DNA from: Eukaryota sp. TZLM1-RC
Taxonomy: Eukaryota > Metamonada: BaSk clade
Reading direction: 5' to 3'
Assembly: GCA_040285825.1 (NCBI GenBank)
Contig: JAUPSS010000014.1
Span: 314,337 to 378,336 of the forward strand
Length of the DNA: 64,000 nt
The position numbers and the translations under genes are program-made. Below are positions 22,090 to 33,400 of this stretch, one piece after another (the first letter of the stretch is position 1; each line of letters begins with the position of its first letter). The notes under the pieces are model-generated. The model made no database searches, was not told where the DNA came from, and worked only from the letters and a program-made list of their open reading frames with translations.

Positions 22090-22445
22090 CACATTAATGA
22101 TCCTTTTAGGTGAAATTTCAATTGTATATTTTTACAATTAAAATCAATAATTCAGGGCTTCACAACACAAATATTGATTTTGTCAATGACATTAATTTTT
22201 TCGGTAGATCAGAGTCATCTGTTCTGTTACTTTCCCAAATGATTTTTTCTGCTGTCGAATAATCTAATTGTTTAGTTACAGCTGTTGAAAAATTTGGTGC
22301 TCTTTGTTATTCAAAAATAAATCGAGTATCACGGATTTTCAACTTCCTTCGTTGATGAACAAAGAGAAACATTTCAGGGGTTTTAGGTAAATAATACCCT
22401 GAGAGCATCATGTGATGACGAACAATAAGCTATCTATTAAGGACA
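22090..22445. other. Unassigned spacer between kinase pseudogene and solo LTR
   Basis: There is no open frame or motif I can name across most of this stretch. The right end, near 22395-22445 on the minus strand, resembles alpha-element coding sequence (SSHDALRVLF against SLHDAVRDTVF), so part of it is LINE-derived. Confidence 0.4.
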
Positions 22446-22960
22446 TTTGATGCCGTTAGGCAGAAATGCCAAAGAAGTAAAGAGAGAAAAGAGCGTTTCT
22501 TAATGAAGAAACCTGTTCTTCAACGAGTGCCACGTCATCAAGTGAAATTCTGAGATAACTACTAACCTTATTTATCAGTAACTATAACACATTTAAAGCA
22601 TGACATAAGGTGAGCTGTTATGAATTAGAACAAATACTAGTTTTTTGTAATAAAAGTTAGGGATATTGAGATGTAACCTCATTTGTGTTATGAAAGCTTC
22701 ATTATCAGCACATATCATAAACCTTATTGGTGCAATAGAAACAAATAGTGATGTTTCTGATGACTCATTCTCACGTACATCTAATGTAAAACTTGGCCCG
22801 ACAGCCAACCTAGTTGTAGACATTTTTAAAGAGACCATTTTCATACGTTTTGATCATTAGTTTTTGTAGTGTTCGAAGTAGTGTTATTTTTCAAATTCAA
22901 TTTTGGTTCAGGAATATTGCCAAAGAATGACTGAGGAAAACACTGATTTCGTTTTTTGGA
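22400..22960 (-). pseudogene. Alpha-family LINE remnant, interrupted by a solo LTR
   Basis: On the minus strand, CFPQSFFGNIPEPKLNLKN near 22930 matches CFPQSFNGNLPEKNVLNLK of the alpha element. An 83-codon frame at 22844-22593 (SSETSLFVSIAPIRFMICAD, NEAFITQMRLHLNIP) matches its linker region. The 142-bp LTR at 22448 interrupts the following HAL.N segment. Multiple frameshifts are present. Confidence 0.7.
22448..22589 (+). mobile_element. Solo LTR, 143-bp family, nested in the alpha LINE
   Basis: It starts TGATGCCGTTAGGCAG and ends TATAACA. The 4-bp sequence CATT flanks it exactly on both sides (22444-22447 and 22590-22593), a clean target-site duplication. It is clearly related to 13930-14072. 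Both known copies landed inside decayed LINE coding sequence. The orientation given is that of the TG...CA reading on the plus strand. Confidence 0.75.
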
Positions 22961-22989
22961 TCCGTAATGTTATTCAAAATGGAGTTAAT

Positions 22990-23170
22990 ACCACGAGGAA
23001 GAGCTTTCAATAACGAAAATTCTGTTCTTCCAAATCAACAAATCGATTGCACGACCACTTTCTTTGAGAAGATTTCCCAAATCATCTCAAAAATGGAGAC
23101 CTTCAGTTTTAATGGTACCAAAAATAGAAATGGCAATTGGGATTGAGTAAATGTCGAATGAAATGAGATT
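22990..23170 (-). pseudogene. Beta-family LINE 3' fragment upstream of the eIF2B gene
   Basis: On the minus strand the frame reads INSIPIAISIFGTIKTEG and LLKESGRAIDLLIWKNRIFV. It resembles the beta-family C-terminal segment at 45.2-45.5 kb (FAVSLFGKIG, LIKERAGKE, FWHNRIV). It lies within about 60 bp of the eIF2B-delta start codon and adjoins the alpha remnant to its left. Confidence 0.55.
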
Positions 23171-23226
23171 ATTGTATTTCGTGTTGTGTTCAATTTCAAT
23201 TTAATATCCAAATAAAAGTTCTTGAC

Positions 23227-24396
23227 ATGGTAAAGAAAAACAAGGCCAAGGCTTCCTCCAAGGCATCCATATCAAGTCCTACAGCACAGTCCAAGTCTGG
23301 CACCTGTTGCACAACTAGTACTGACCTATTCAAACATCTTCCTGCTTTCTACTCTGTTACCTCAAGCTCACTCAAGCAGACATTTGATTTAAATACAATA
23401 CATCCAGCAATTCAGAAAGTAGGTTTGAAGACTTCAAACAAACTACTGAATCGAGGAAGATCGAGGTCTATCGCCATGTTAGAAGCTTTCCAGCAACTCA
23501 TTAGTGATCACAAGGTGGATCCTCAACAAACCTTAATGTCATCTCTGCTCAAGTCCATAACCCTATCTGAAAGATTCCTTGATAAATGTAGACCTCTGGC
23601 TCCTGCCCAACTTTCTATCTTGCAATACCTCAAGCTCTACATGTCCAGTCTTCCTCAAGATGAAGAATCGTCAAGAGCGAAGCTTATCGAGTATTGCACA
23701 CATTTTATTGATACACGGATCCACGTGGCTTCTGATCTGATTGGCGAACACATACGGTCAAAATTAACCCAAGATGATGTGATTTTGACCTATGGAGCCT
23801 CAACAACCGTTCTATCTGCTCTCATTTCTGCTTCTAGAATGACCAAGTTCAAGGTCATAGTGGTTGACTCAAGACCTGATGAAGAAGGTTTTCGTGCAGT
23901 GGAACGCTTAACAAAGGAAGGAATCGAAACCACCTTTTGCTTACTAACTGGACTTTCTTTCGTTATCTCCAAGGTGACAAAGGTCATTTTGGGAGTTTCA
24001 GCAATGCTTTCCAATGGTTCGGCATTTGGTCTATGTGGTACGGCCACTGTGGCTCTCACTGCTCATGCTTCAAACATCCCTGTTGTTGTGGTTTGCGAAA
24101 CCTATCGTTTTATTGAACATTGCCAGTTAGACTCTGTCACCTGGAACGAACTTGGTGATCCTCATGATTTGGTAGTTGCAGATGTACCACGGCCTTTATC
24201 ATCAACGCGACCAAGCGAAGTAACAGAGGGTAATATAGGGGGATTTGCCACTAATGATAATCTTGACATTCTCAACTTAGTTTATGACGTTACTCCAATC
24301 CATTACATTGATGTTATAGTTTCGGAATGGGGTTATATCCCCCCAACGGCTGTCCCATTAGTTTTAAGGGAGTTTAAAGAGTCGGCGATATTTTGA
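23227..24396 (+). CDS. EIF2B4: Translation initiation factor eIF-2B subunit delta
   Basis: A 389-residue regulatory subunit of eIF2B, the decameric guanine-nucleotide exchange factor that recharges eIF2 with GTP in the cytoplasm. A basic Lys/Ser-rich N-terminus (1-30) precedes the eIF2B alpha/beta/delta fold. Conserved family segments are visible: HPAIQKVGLKTSNKLLNRG, CRPLAPAQ, DVILTYGAS, VVVDSRPDEEG, KVILGVSAMLSNGS, PVVVVCETYRF and the delta-typical WNELGDPHDLV. It is shorter than animal or yeast delta subunits, mainly at the N-terminus. The start at 23227 is the first ATG in frame, and the upstream sequence is LINE debris. No introns are visible. The closest alternatives, the alpha or beta subunits, lack the NELxDPxDLV block. 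Confidence is high. Confidence 0.93.
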   Translation: MVKKNKAKASSKASISSPTAQSKSGTCCTTSTDLFKHLPAFYSVTSSSLKQTFDLNTIHPAIQKVGLKTSNKLLNRGRSRSIAMLEAFQQLISDHKVDPQQTLMSSLLKSITLSERFLDKCRPLAPAQLSILQYLKLYMSSLPQDEESSRAKLIEYCTHFIDTRIHVASDLIGEHIRSKLTQDDVILTYGASTTVLSALISASRMTKFKVIVVDSRPDEEGFRAVERLTKEGIETTFCLLTGLSFVISKVTKVILGVSAMLSNGSAFGLCGTATVALTAHASNIPVVVVCETYRFIEHCQLDSVTWNELGDPHDLVVADVPRPLSSTRPSEVTEGNIGGFATNDNLDILNLVYDVTPIHYIDVIVSEWGYIPPTAVPLVLREFKESAIF

Positions 24397-24819
24397 TAAT
24401 AAAAATGATAGTTTGTGTTGTTGTTGTTTTTGGTTGTTGTTTTTGGTTGTTTTTGCAAATCATTCGCAACAAGTTCAAAAGAAAAAATCGCTAAAAAATC
24501 TTATAAATAATGCCCACTCTGCTGCTCAATCCTCATGAACGACACCAAGTATTCCAATAATTTATTTTCAATAAGCAAAACCAATAATAATTTTGAAGCA
24601 GGAAGAAGCTGACGTTGGCCTATAGCCTTATTTAGTGAGTTATAGTTATAGTTGATAAACAGCCGTTGGGTTGAAAGCATATGGATTGATGAACATCTGT
24701 TCTCGTTTGTACTACTCTTTTTTTTGTGCACATAACCCAACACTAAATTTGAAATGATATAGAACGTTGACTGTAAAGTTGATGATATACTCCAGGTTAC
24801 ATCTCCCTGATAGTTGCTG
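24397..24819. other. Intergenic spacer with a GTT-rich tract
   Basis: It contains an imperfect GTTGTT/GGTTGTTTTT tract at about 24415-24457 just after the eIF2B stop. No gene is recognised. A weak resemblance to the chromovirus polypurine/LTR junction near 24600-24640 was judged too diverged to call. Confidence 0.5.
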
Positions 24820-25443
24820 ATGACCATCAAAGGATTCCTTTATGACAAATTCATGTCTTTGTTTGAAAGGAAGCTTGGACGTGCCCTACGATCTCAACTA
24901 TGTGATGGTATTTCCGGCAGAGTACTCGACATTGGTTCTGGTACCGGGGCAAACTTACCTTATATCAAAAAGTCTGCTGATCAGAAGGGTGATTTTGTTG
25001 AAGTCGTTTCTGTTGACCCTTCATCATCTTTTAATTCTGTCTCAGAAAAACGTGCTGCTGATCTAGGTCTGCATCACACAATAGTTGAGACCATGTTCGA
25101 GGAATATTCCAGTTCACAACCATTTGATTATATAATTTCTTCTCTAACAATGTGTTCTTGTGCGGATTTAGAAAGGTACACTCTCAACGCCCTTTCGCTA
25201 CTCAAACCTGGCGGAGAGTTTAGATTTCTTGAACACACCTATTCTTATCGTCCTTTGTTACGATATTTGCAAACAGTTATAGACAAAATTACCCATTTCC
25301 TCACCCAAAAGCCAGGTCACCTCACACGTCCAATTGTTGAAACAATTGAATCAAGTTTTCCTCTATGTACAATTTTAGAAGAGCGGAATACAGTTTTCCC
25401 CATTTGTAGATTTGTACTGGGTGTTGGTAAAAGCAGTTTCTAA
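24820..25443 (+). CDS. Class I SAM-dependent methyltransferase, METTL7/UbiE-like
   Basis: The start is taken at the ATG at 24820, giving about 207 residues. A hydrophobic/basic N-terminus is followed by motif I (VLDIGSGTGANLPY, about residues 35-48), the acidic post-I strand ending SVDPS, an I-S-S-L-T-M-C-S-C segment in the motif II position, and LKPGGEFRFLEHT (motif III region). The layout GSGTGANL... plus LKPGG..FLEH resembles METTL7-type and thiol/lipid-associated methyltransferases, but the methyl acceptor cannot be deduced. No membrane anchor is obvious. It lies 423 bp downstream of eIF2B-delta on the same strand, with no sign of a functional link. Confidence 0.85.
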   Translation: MTIKGFLYDKFMSLFERKLGRALRSQLCDGISGRVLDIGSGTGANLPYIKKSADQKGDFVEVVSVDPSSSFNSVSEKRAADLGLHHTIVETMFEEYSSSQPFDYIISSLTMCSCADLERYTLNALSLLKPGGEFRFLEHTYSYRPLLRYLQTVIDKITHFLTQKPGHLTRPIVETIESSFPLCTILEERNTVFPICRFVLGVGKSSF

Positions 25444-25721
25444 ATTGTAATAATATGGGTTTATTCTACATCGATTTGTTCTACGATTTTTGAGGATGTG
25501 AATTGCCACATTTAAACTTTCCATGTTTCTTTATGGTAATATTTCATTTTTGTCTTGGAGTCCACGTGTTGAATGAAGATATTGGAATTTGAACTGAAAT
25601 TGTGAAATAACGACAATGATTACTTTAGAGGTAATGAAAAGGAAGTATAATCAAATTTTATTTCAAGAAACTGTATGAGCTTTAAACAAAAGAATGTGGC
25701 ATAATTTTAATAGTCGAATTA

Positions 25722-26222
25722 ATGCTGATTATTAAATCTCAGACGGTGATTGGCAGTTTCAGCCAGGTTGTTTTTGAATATCGAAGCTGGGAACAACAAA
25801 AACACATGAAATTCAAAGAACCTGCCAAAAGAACAGATTTGAGAATTGTTTTTCAAAAGGATGGTTATAAGGCGGCACTCAGTGTGTTGGCCGTGACGGA
25901 AGCATATGTAGGTAGTGGAGATTGTTCAATATTCGTGCAAAGAGTCAGAATCAAAAGTTGACTCATAATCAATAAAAAAATTAACAAAAATTAAAATAAT
26001 CAAAATAAAATAATTAATCACACTTGAGCGAATTCAATTGAGTGGTCAAACTTTGGCATTTGATACAATTGTGGAAATTAACAATCAATTTGAAATTGCA
26101 ATCAGCATGGCAGACATCGTATCTGACAGAATGAAGGAAATATCTTCCAAAACAATCAATTCCTGTTCATTAGTGTAATAGGGACGACTCTTATTTCATT
26201 GTTGTCAACAATATTTGTAAGA
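25722..26222 (+). pseudogene. Fanzor-like (eukaryotic TnpB homologue) relic with zinc ribbon deleted
   Basis: The open part (25722-25961) reads TVIGSFSQVVFEYRSWEQQ then KFKEPAKRTDLRIVFQKDGYK. It matches the relic at 56.8 kb (SVIGDPSQVVIGIGDWEQR, KFKEPTKRKGLRILFRKD). The sequence then jumps straight to AALSVLAVTEAYVGSGDCS, the counterpart of NASLITLAVMEAHVKGGDS, so the zinc-ribbon segment between them is missing. Similarity to the 57.1-57.35 kb tail continues through 26100-26222, ending TGTAAGAATGG at the next gene's start codon. The RuvC-I region is absent. It is non-functional, and the assignment depends on the better-preserved 56-kb relic. Confidence 0.55.
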
Positions 26223-27458
26223 ATGGGACAACGGTTCTCCATCCCTAGAACACAGTCCCTTGTCCATCAATCTCTTCCTGAGATCACTTATCCACGATCC
26301 CACTTTCACTCCCTACATCTCAATCAGCATCTCAAATTCATCGTGTTAGTACAACTTGCTAGACTCATTATCCCGTCAGATTCTGGCTATCTTCACGAGC
26401 TTGGTCTTTTTCGATTTCTTTCAAAGACGATTTCTGTAAGCAAACAATGTAGGAACATGGCTTTTCAGTCTTTGAACTCTCTCCAACTTCATTTTTCTCA
26501 GTCATTTTCGCCATCTTTTGTAATATCTAATCTTGTTAATTCTCAAGAAATCTCATTTACAATTGATTATTTGCCTTTGGAATTTAGTACCAGTTCCCTC
26601 AATAAAGCGTGTCATTTGTCAATTAATTCTTGTTATTTTGAATGGAATTTCCTGAATTTATTCCCTAATCTAAAGTCGTTGATTATAGAAACTAATCACA
26701 ATTTGATTTTTGACCTACCTTCTGGCCTCGAGTCTTTGGAAGTCAATGGACTATTGCCCTGTAGTCCACTTTGCGATTTCACCAATTTACCTAATTCAAT
26801 TAAATCAATCACGCTTTTTAGAATCAAAAATGTTGTTGGTTTTGATTATCTATCAAATTTGCATTCATTATGTTTGAAGAATGTAGCCAAGATTGATGTA
26901 TCTAATTTTTCTTTATTTTTAAAGTTGAAAACCTTGCAAATTCACCAATGTTTATTTACTGATTTGTATTTATCAAATTCTCAATTGGAATCATTGACTT
27001 TGGTTGACCTTCCATTTTTGGAATATTTGATGGTCGACTCTAGGATTGAAATTTTGATGTTGTCACATTGTCCATCTTTGGGTAAAGATTTCCACTTCTC
27101 TAATTCTAAAAATGTATCTTCACTGTTTACATCTCATTTGTTGATGTTTAATTATTTTTCAAATCATTTTGTCAAAAAATTGACATTGTCAGACATGATT
27201 TTTGACGCTTTTCCTTCTGTACCTGAGTCGACAATAGTTTTAAATATTCAAACTTGTCATGTCAAGCAGTTTGACATGATCTCTTCTATTGTTGAACTTG
27301 GAATTTTTGAATCTTTTATACCCTTTCAAGAATTACAATTATCATTTCCAAATACATTGGTTATAAATTGTAATGATGAGTTATATGAAACATTATTGAT
27401 TTATTTTCCAAAAGAAAAACTAAATGTAATTTCATCATACTTGTCATTGAAAATTTAA
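26223..27458 (+). CDS. Leucine-rich-repeat protein, function unknown
   Basis: About 411 residues from the ATG at 26223. After an N-terminal region with a hydrophobic helix (KFIVLVQLARLIIP), the protein is built of irregular LRR-like units: FPNLKSLIIETNHNL, LPSGLESLEVNG, LPNSIKSITLFRIKN, LSNLHSLCLKNV, SQLESLTLVDLPFLEYL, and so on to the end. This pattern suits a curved protein-binding surface. There is no kinase, F-box or signal peptide that I can identify. The ATG lies in the last bases of a Fanzor-like relic, so the true start may be further downstream. The stop is only 27 bp from the stop of the convergent DNA-PKcs gene. Confidence 0.75.
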   Translation: MGQRFSIPRTQSLVHQSLPEITYPRSHFHSLHLNQHLKFIVLVQLARLIIPSDSGYLHELGLFRFLSKTISVSKQCRNMAFQSLNSLQLHFSQSFSPSFVISNLVNSQEISFTIDYLPLEFSTSSLNKACHLSINSCYFEWNFLNLFPNLKSLIIETNHNLIFDLPSGLESLEVNGLLPCSPLCDFTNLPNSIKSITLFRIKNVVGFDYLSNLHSLCLKNVAKIDVSNFSLFLKLKTLQIHQCLFTDLYLSNSQLESLTLVDLPFLEYLMVDSRIEILMLSHCPSLGKDFHFSNSKNVSSLFTSHLLMFNYFSNHFVKKLTLSDMIFDAFPSVPESTIVLNIQTCHVKQFDMISSIVELGIFESFIPFQELQLSFPNTLVINCNDELYETLLIYFPKEKLNVISSYLSLKI

Positions 27459-27485
27459 AAAATTCATTAATTTTTTTAATAATAG

Positions 27486-30400
27486 CTAAATATAAGGACC
27501 ATAGCCTTCAAAAGTTCTAAAAATCAAATTTTCGTCACATGCCAGTTCAATCAATTCATCAACTTGATTACTGACATCCAAAATATCGTCATCATCCCAA
27601 TCAACTATAATTGAATTGATTGCAGTTGCAGTTCCTTTCAACCTGCCAAATTCAGACATTTTTAATTTTTTTGCTGGATTAAATAGGTCAAATGCTTTTT
27701 TAATTAAAATTTTTGGACTTTTTCCTAATAATTTCTGGATAGCAAAATCAATTCTGGACGAAATTATTTCTGATTCAGAAAGTCTGCAACCATAAGAATT
27801 TATCAAAGTATTGGCTTGTTGTTTGAAGTCACTCAATGAACTATATTTTAAAGATTCAAATAATGGCATAATTAATAATAAAGAAGACCGTAAAGCTTTT
27901 AGAGCGTCTGAAAGCCCTCTTTTTGTATAACCAATGGGATCTAATGGTTTGAAGACATTTTGGAAACTTTGGGTGAACCTAAAAGGGATCACTTCTGGAA
28001 TCGGGACTGACATTGATATATCAAATGACTGACCAAAATCAATCAAACATAAATGACCAGTCGACTTTTGATAAAGATAGTTGCCTAGGTGTCTGTCTCC
28101 CAATCCTAGGATATAACCAACTGCGGCAGAACTCACTACGTCTGATCTAAATTGGGTCAATTGTTTTAAAAATTCAAAAGAATTTCCTGAATTTTGCTCA
28201 ATTAAATCTCTAAATAAATTTTTGGGAACCATATTTTTAGTTTCGTCAGCCAATTCTAATACCTTCTCCCTTGTCATTGCTCTGCTTGGTGATGAATAGG
28301 CCTTTTTATAATGATTCTTAGCTCTGGTAGCACCTTGTAATGCACTATTATCATTTAAAACTACTGAAGTTAGAGGTTCAGTATCTGGAATAAAAGTAAT
28401 CAGACTAAAGTAATTTGTTAAAGGAATAACATCATATTGCACAATCTTAAATCTTTCTAAAGATTGAGACTGAAAAGCCAGGTTACAGGAGGTAAAAAAA
28501 CGCTGAACATGCTGGTCCAATCTCAGGTCCTCTCCACCTTTGAAAATCAATTGGACTGAATGACCATTGGACATAATTAAAGATAACCGACAGGGTTTTC
28601 TGATCGATTGAAGGAATTGAATATTTGTGGAAATGCCAACAATCGACAATGACGAATTGGGATCAAACGAAATATTTGAAAAATTAAAATCGTCCAAAAT
28701 TTTAGAAAAATCAGATAATCTGCGCTTTGAATTATTCATAAATTGCCTGAATTCTGAGGTTTGAGTCATTTCAGTTGCAATCTGCTTCCTTTTGGCTGGA
28801 TATTTGAAAAATTCCTTGATTGAGGATGCATTCTTCTTTGCAAATTTACTATTGTATCCTCTCAATTTATGTCTTTCATCCTGAAAATCTTGCATTAAAA
28901 CTGATATTAGATCAGAATTAGAAGCAGCATCTTTAAACCTTAGTTCAGGGAGAATCAAGAACCTGAATTGTGTAACAAAGGTACTAACTTTAGATTCAAA
29001 TAAATCATCAATCCAATCAGAAATGAGACTCATTGAAAGTTCATCTTTATAAGGATGTAGAGATATTATAGTGAAATTTTTGTCAGTACTGACTAATTTT
29101 TCTAGTAAAAGTCGGGACAAATTTTGCTGTTCTGAATTGAAAATAGCAACAATAGAATGCATGAAATTTCTAAAATAGAGGTGGCTAATTGAAGGTAAAT
29201 ATGAAATAAATAATTCAACAATTTCTGTGTTTGATGTCATGTAGTCAAGAATTAAGGGAAACCATGCAGAAATTTTGACGAAATTTTGAGTATCTGAAGG
29301 TGAAATTTTTACTGCAATACGACAAATGGTATCAACTAACTTTTGGTAATCACCAATTTGATTGAATAAAAGAGCCAATTTCAAATGAATATTTACTAAT
29401 CTGTCGTTCTCTAGATGTGACAAGCGTAAATTTTGGAGCTCTTCGATCAAAAGAGATTGATTTGATTGTGACATTGAGCCTGAATCACTCAGTGTTTGGG
29501 TTAGTTCCAATCTAATATAATCAAAATTTAAAAAACTTGATTTCAAAAAAGTAGAATCTGTAACTGAACTGAAATCTGTCTGTAATAGAGATTGACACGT
29601 GGAAATTTTTGATTGATCTCTATTCGTCAACATTACAAATATGTCTTTTAATAATGGGATTTGATCCATAAAGTTGGATAATTGATCGTGAACAAGTTCC
29701 CGAATTCCAGGAAAACTTGATGAAAATTTCAAACACTTGAGTAATATAGATATACAAAAATCATTGACATGGAACTCGGTCAAAAATTTGGGATTATGAG
29801 TGACAATTAGACATCTAATCAGTGAATCTCGAACATTACTGATATCATCCGAATCCCTTCTTTCTTGTAGCCAGGAATTCAAAAGAGTCATAACGTCATC
29901 AGATGACGTGATTTGATTGTAATCCAGAACGTCCACCAAAGGTCCAAGTGAGGTTACATTACGCAACACAGGTTCAATTGCATAGCAGTGCTCCAAAGAA
30001 GGTACAGATTGAGAAATTAATTTGATAACAGAAGAAATTGTACTAGAGAAATCCTTGCAAACAATATTAGAAACTATACTCCAATAAGGCAGTTTTCTGT
30101 TAATAAGTGACTCAGAAATGTCCAAAAATGACTGTGAATCACGGTCAATCACGTCATTAACACGTTTAATCATGTTATAATCAACATCACTGATTGAAAA
30201 ACTTCCAAAAATAGCGGAATTGATCATTGAAGGGGTTAAAAACCTATTTTTTGGGGGTCTGAATACATTATCGACCTCTACAATTTCCAAAACACCTTCC
30301 CAATCACCCAGCATCACTAGTGAACGATACAGTCCTTCTTCGAATACCAAAGTAAAAGAAGTGGCAAAATCATCTACTGGAAGGGTTTCCAAGGTATTGA

Positions 30401-33400
30401 TGCAGGTTGAGTAATGATCCTCTGCAGATTCAAAGTCAAAATTTAACTCACTGACAAGCGCATTGACACCTGTCTTGAGCTCGTCATGTTGACACAAAGA
30501 GATCAATGACAACATGGCAGTTTCAGCTTCCATTTTTAAATTTAATTCTTTATAAAGAGGGATTAATCGGGATAAGTAAATTGCTGAATATCGAGGATAA
30601 GATTCATTCAATGACAATGCTTCCAAAAGTCGAATCAAGGGCTGGATTAAATCAAATGTTAGTGCTTCTGATACAAAAGTGTCCAAGTAATATGAACATA
30701 AATTCTGATGCAAGTCATGGTGGAAATGATTGGCGAAAAGTGGTAAAATTTCAAATATTGGAAGCAAAACAGACTTATCCTTGACAGAATGAGCTAGGGA
30801 GAGTATATTTAGAATACAAGCTGAGGAATTTCCCATAAAGAAAGGTAGAATAGAGCACAAAAATGCTCTGAACAAACTTTGAGTCAGTGACTCGTCATTG
30901 AAGGACAAGTAAAGCAAGGGTTCAACTAAATCTTTGGTACTCAAATCTAGATCCACAAACTCACCAGTTCTGTAGCTTTTACGAAGGACTCCCTGAGAAT
31001 CTGTTCGAACCTTTCTACTTAAAAGACTCTTATCAAAACCCGGAGTAAATCGTTTTCTAGGAGCTTTTGGCTTGTCTTCTTGAGATTTCTCCAAAATTTT
31101 AAATTTTTGCAGTACAGCTGGCAGGTTGTCAGCACTAACAAGTGATTCATATTCGTCGAAAGTACCACCAATTTCGGTTGTGAGAGTAGAGAAAAACTGA
31201 GAAAAAAAGGTCAGACCAGTTATAGAGGCAGTTTCGAGGTTGATTTTTTTTGAGGTATATGATCCTTCAATGGCATTTGAAATGCGTACGACTGGGATGG
31301 CATCAATCAAAAGGGAGTTAAAAACTGGCAGCACAAGAGACCTTGAAGTATGAAAAACATTGGTTTTGTGGATAGAGTCTAATAGATTGGAAAAACGGTA
31401 AATTAAATCACCTGGCAAATTAAAAGTTAATTGGGGTAAAATTAACTCAATATCATCAAGTTTTGGAACAAAGCAAATGATATAATTGAAAGCTAAATCT
31501 TTAAATTCCTGAGAAATTGACTCAGAATGTCTGATAAACGATAAAACTTTGGAATATTCAGTGTGAACATCACCATTGGCATTTTCCATTATGTTATCAA
31601 AATTCTGGAAGACCAAAGAAATTAAATCTTCGGTATACCGTGCGTCTTCTAACAGATTCAAGACTAATTTCAGAGCAGCTACTGTGCATTTAGTGTCAGA
31701 ACTGGTAAGTAAATGATTGAATTGAGGAATTACAGCGGTGATTAACATTTCTAATCTATAGAAATGAACAGTGGATAAAAGTAATAAAAGTGATTCTAAT
31801 AGTAAATGTTTGTCAATACCAGAGGTGGAGAGATTGATAAGATCAATAAATTGAGGCTCAAATTTTAACAGAAAATTAGAATCTTTTTTACCAATATTGA
31901 AAACAATTCTTAAAAACATATTATAATGTTGATCAACGAAAACTCCACGTGCTTGATTGACCACTGATGAGGTCAAGTTGTCGATTTCAGGGTCAGAAAT
32001 TCCCATAGAGGAAACCAAAACAGAGCCGATTGCTGATGCCGAATTTGAGTGAACATCCACTCGCGGAACACCCAGACTTTTTGCCAAAAACACAAATAAA
32101 TTAGACCATTTTGAGCACTTAGATTGGGACAAAGAATGATTGTAACCACTATCAAACAACAATTGAACCAAATTAGACGCCACATAGAGGGTGACTTCTT
32201 TTGACCGGTCTTTCATAGTCAAGCGACCTACACGTGATAGGTCAGAAACTCCTTTAAATCCTTGATTAAAGAGGTAGATACAAGAATCAAAATTGATATC
32301 AACAAGAGGTGCCCAAAAGGATAAAAATTTTCCAATAATTTCCAAATTATTCTTAATGACAGCGTAATTATGGGTGTTTTCTCGTACAAATCTTGATATT
32401 AATATTGCAATAAAACTTGATGCTAAGGAAGGATTATTTTTACCAAGATCAACAATACATTTTCCACTTTCTTGATTTGCCCAATCAATCAAAAGAAGGC
32501 AAGAATCACGAAGAAAATAATGAATTCCAGGAGATTTTAAAATTCTATCGTCCATGGTAGTTTCATCAATTAAGACTTGGATAATTGACTCTAAATAATG
32601 TTCAATAAAAGGAACAAAAAGAGACTGTCTGTTTAAAATTACCTTTAAAAAGAAAAGCCGAACTAATAATGAATACTGTGAACCTAATAGTTTCAGAATC
32701 GTTTTAAAAGGGCCAGCAAAATCTTTGAAGCTCTCCGGTAGCCAATCTAAAGCTGCCAAGACACAAGGCATAATCGTAATAGAATTAAAAAAATCTAATT
32801 CAAATTCACTCTCAAATTGATTATCTACAATGCTAACTGGTTGTGAAAAAGGAGTTACATTGGTACCGAATAAGTGATCCTGACTGCTTGACAAGGAAAG
32901 ACTAGACTCTGTAATCAAAGAATCATGAGTCGAGGTATCACGTTTACCTTCCGTTTCAAAGGTAGTTTCGACCTTGAAAACTGGCAAGTCTTCTGAATTC
33001 AAGAGAAATTCAGACCAAATAGGATGTTTTGCACTTGGACTCAGTACATAAGCATCCACTAGTTTTTCTTGCTTTTCTAACTTTGCCGTCGCTACCACAA
33101 TGTTTACTATACTGCAAAAAGCTGCTTGCCTAAAAGAAAAAAGACAATCCTTGATAAAATTAGCAATGTTGGAATCAAAGGATGAATCTTGAAGAAATGG
33201 TGGATTTCCTGTTACTCGTAAAGGTAAAAACTTTTGGATTAATTCCCTTCCAAGATTGGGATTGTTTAATTGTGTAGTTAATTCCTCTTTAAGGAAAATT
33301 TTATCTAATTTATGATAAAAATTGGAAATTAAATTGAGTGAAATGGACTTATTACTGTAAAATGAGCATAATTCAGCATAATTGTGATCTTTAAGAGCAC

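Noticed and set aside
24590-24650. Possible third copy of the chromovirus polypurine tract/LTR junction (GGAAGAAGCTGACGTTGGCC)
   Set aside because: Only the purine run and a few LTR-like bases agree; there is no TG start, no matching body and no target duplication.
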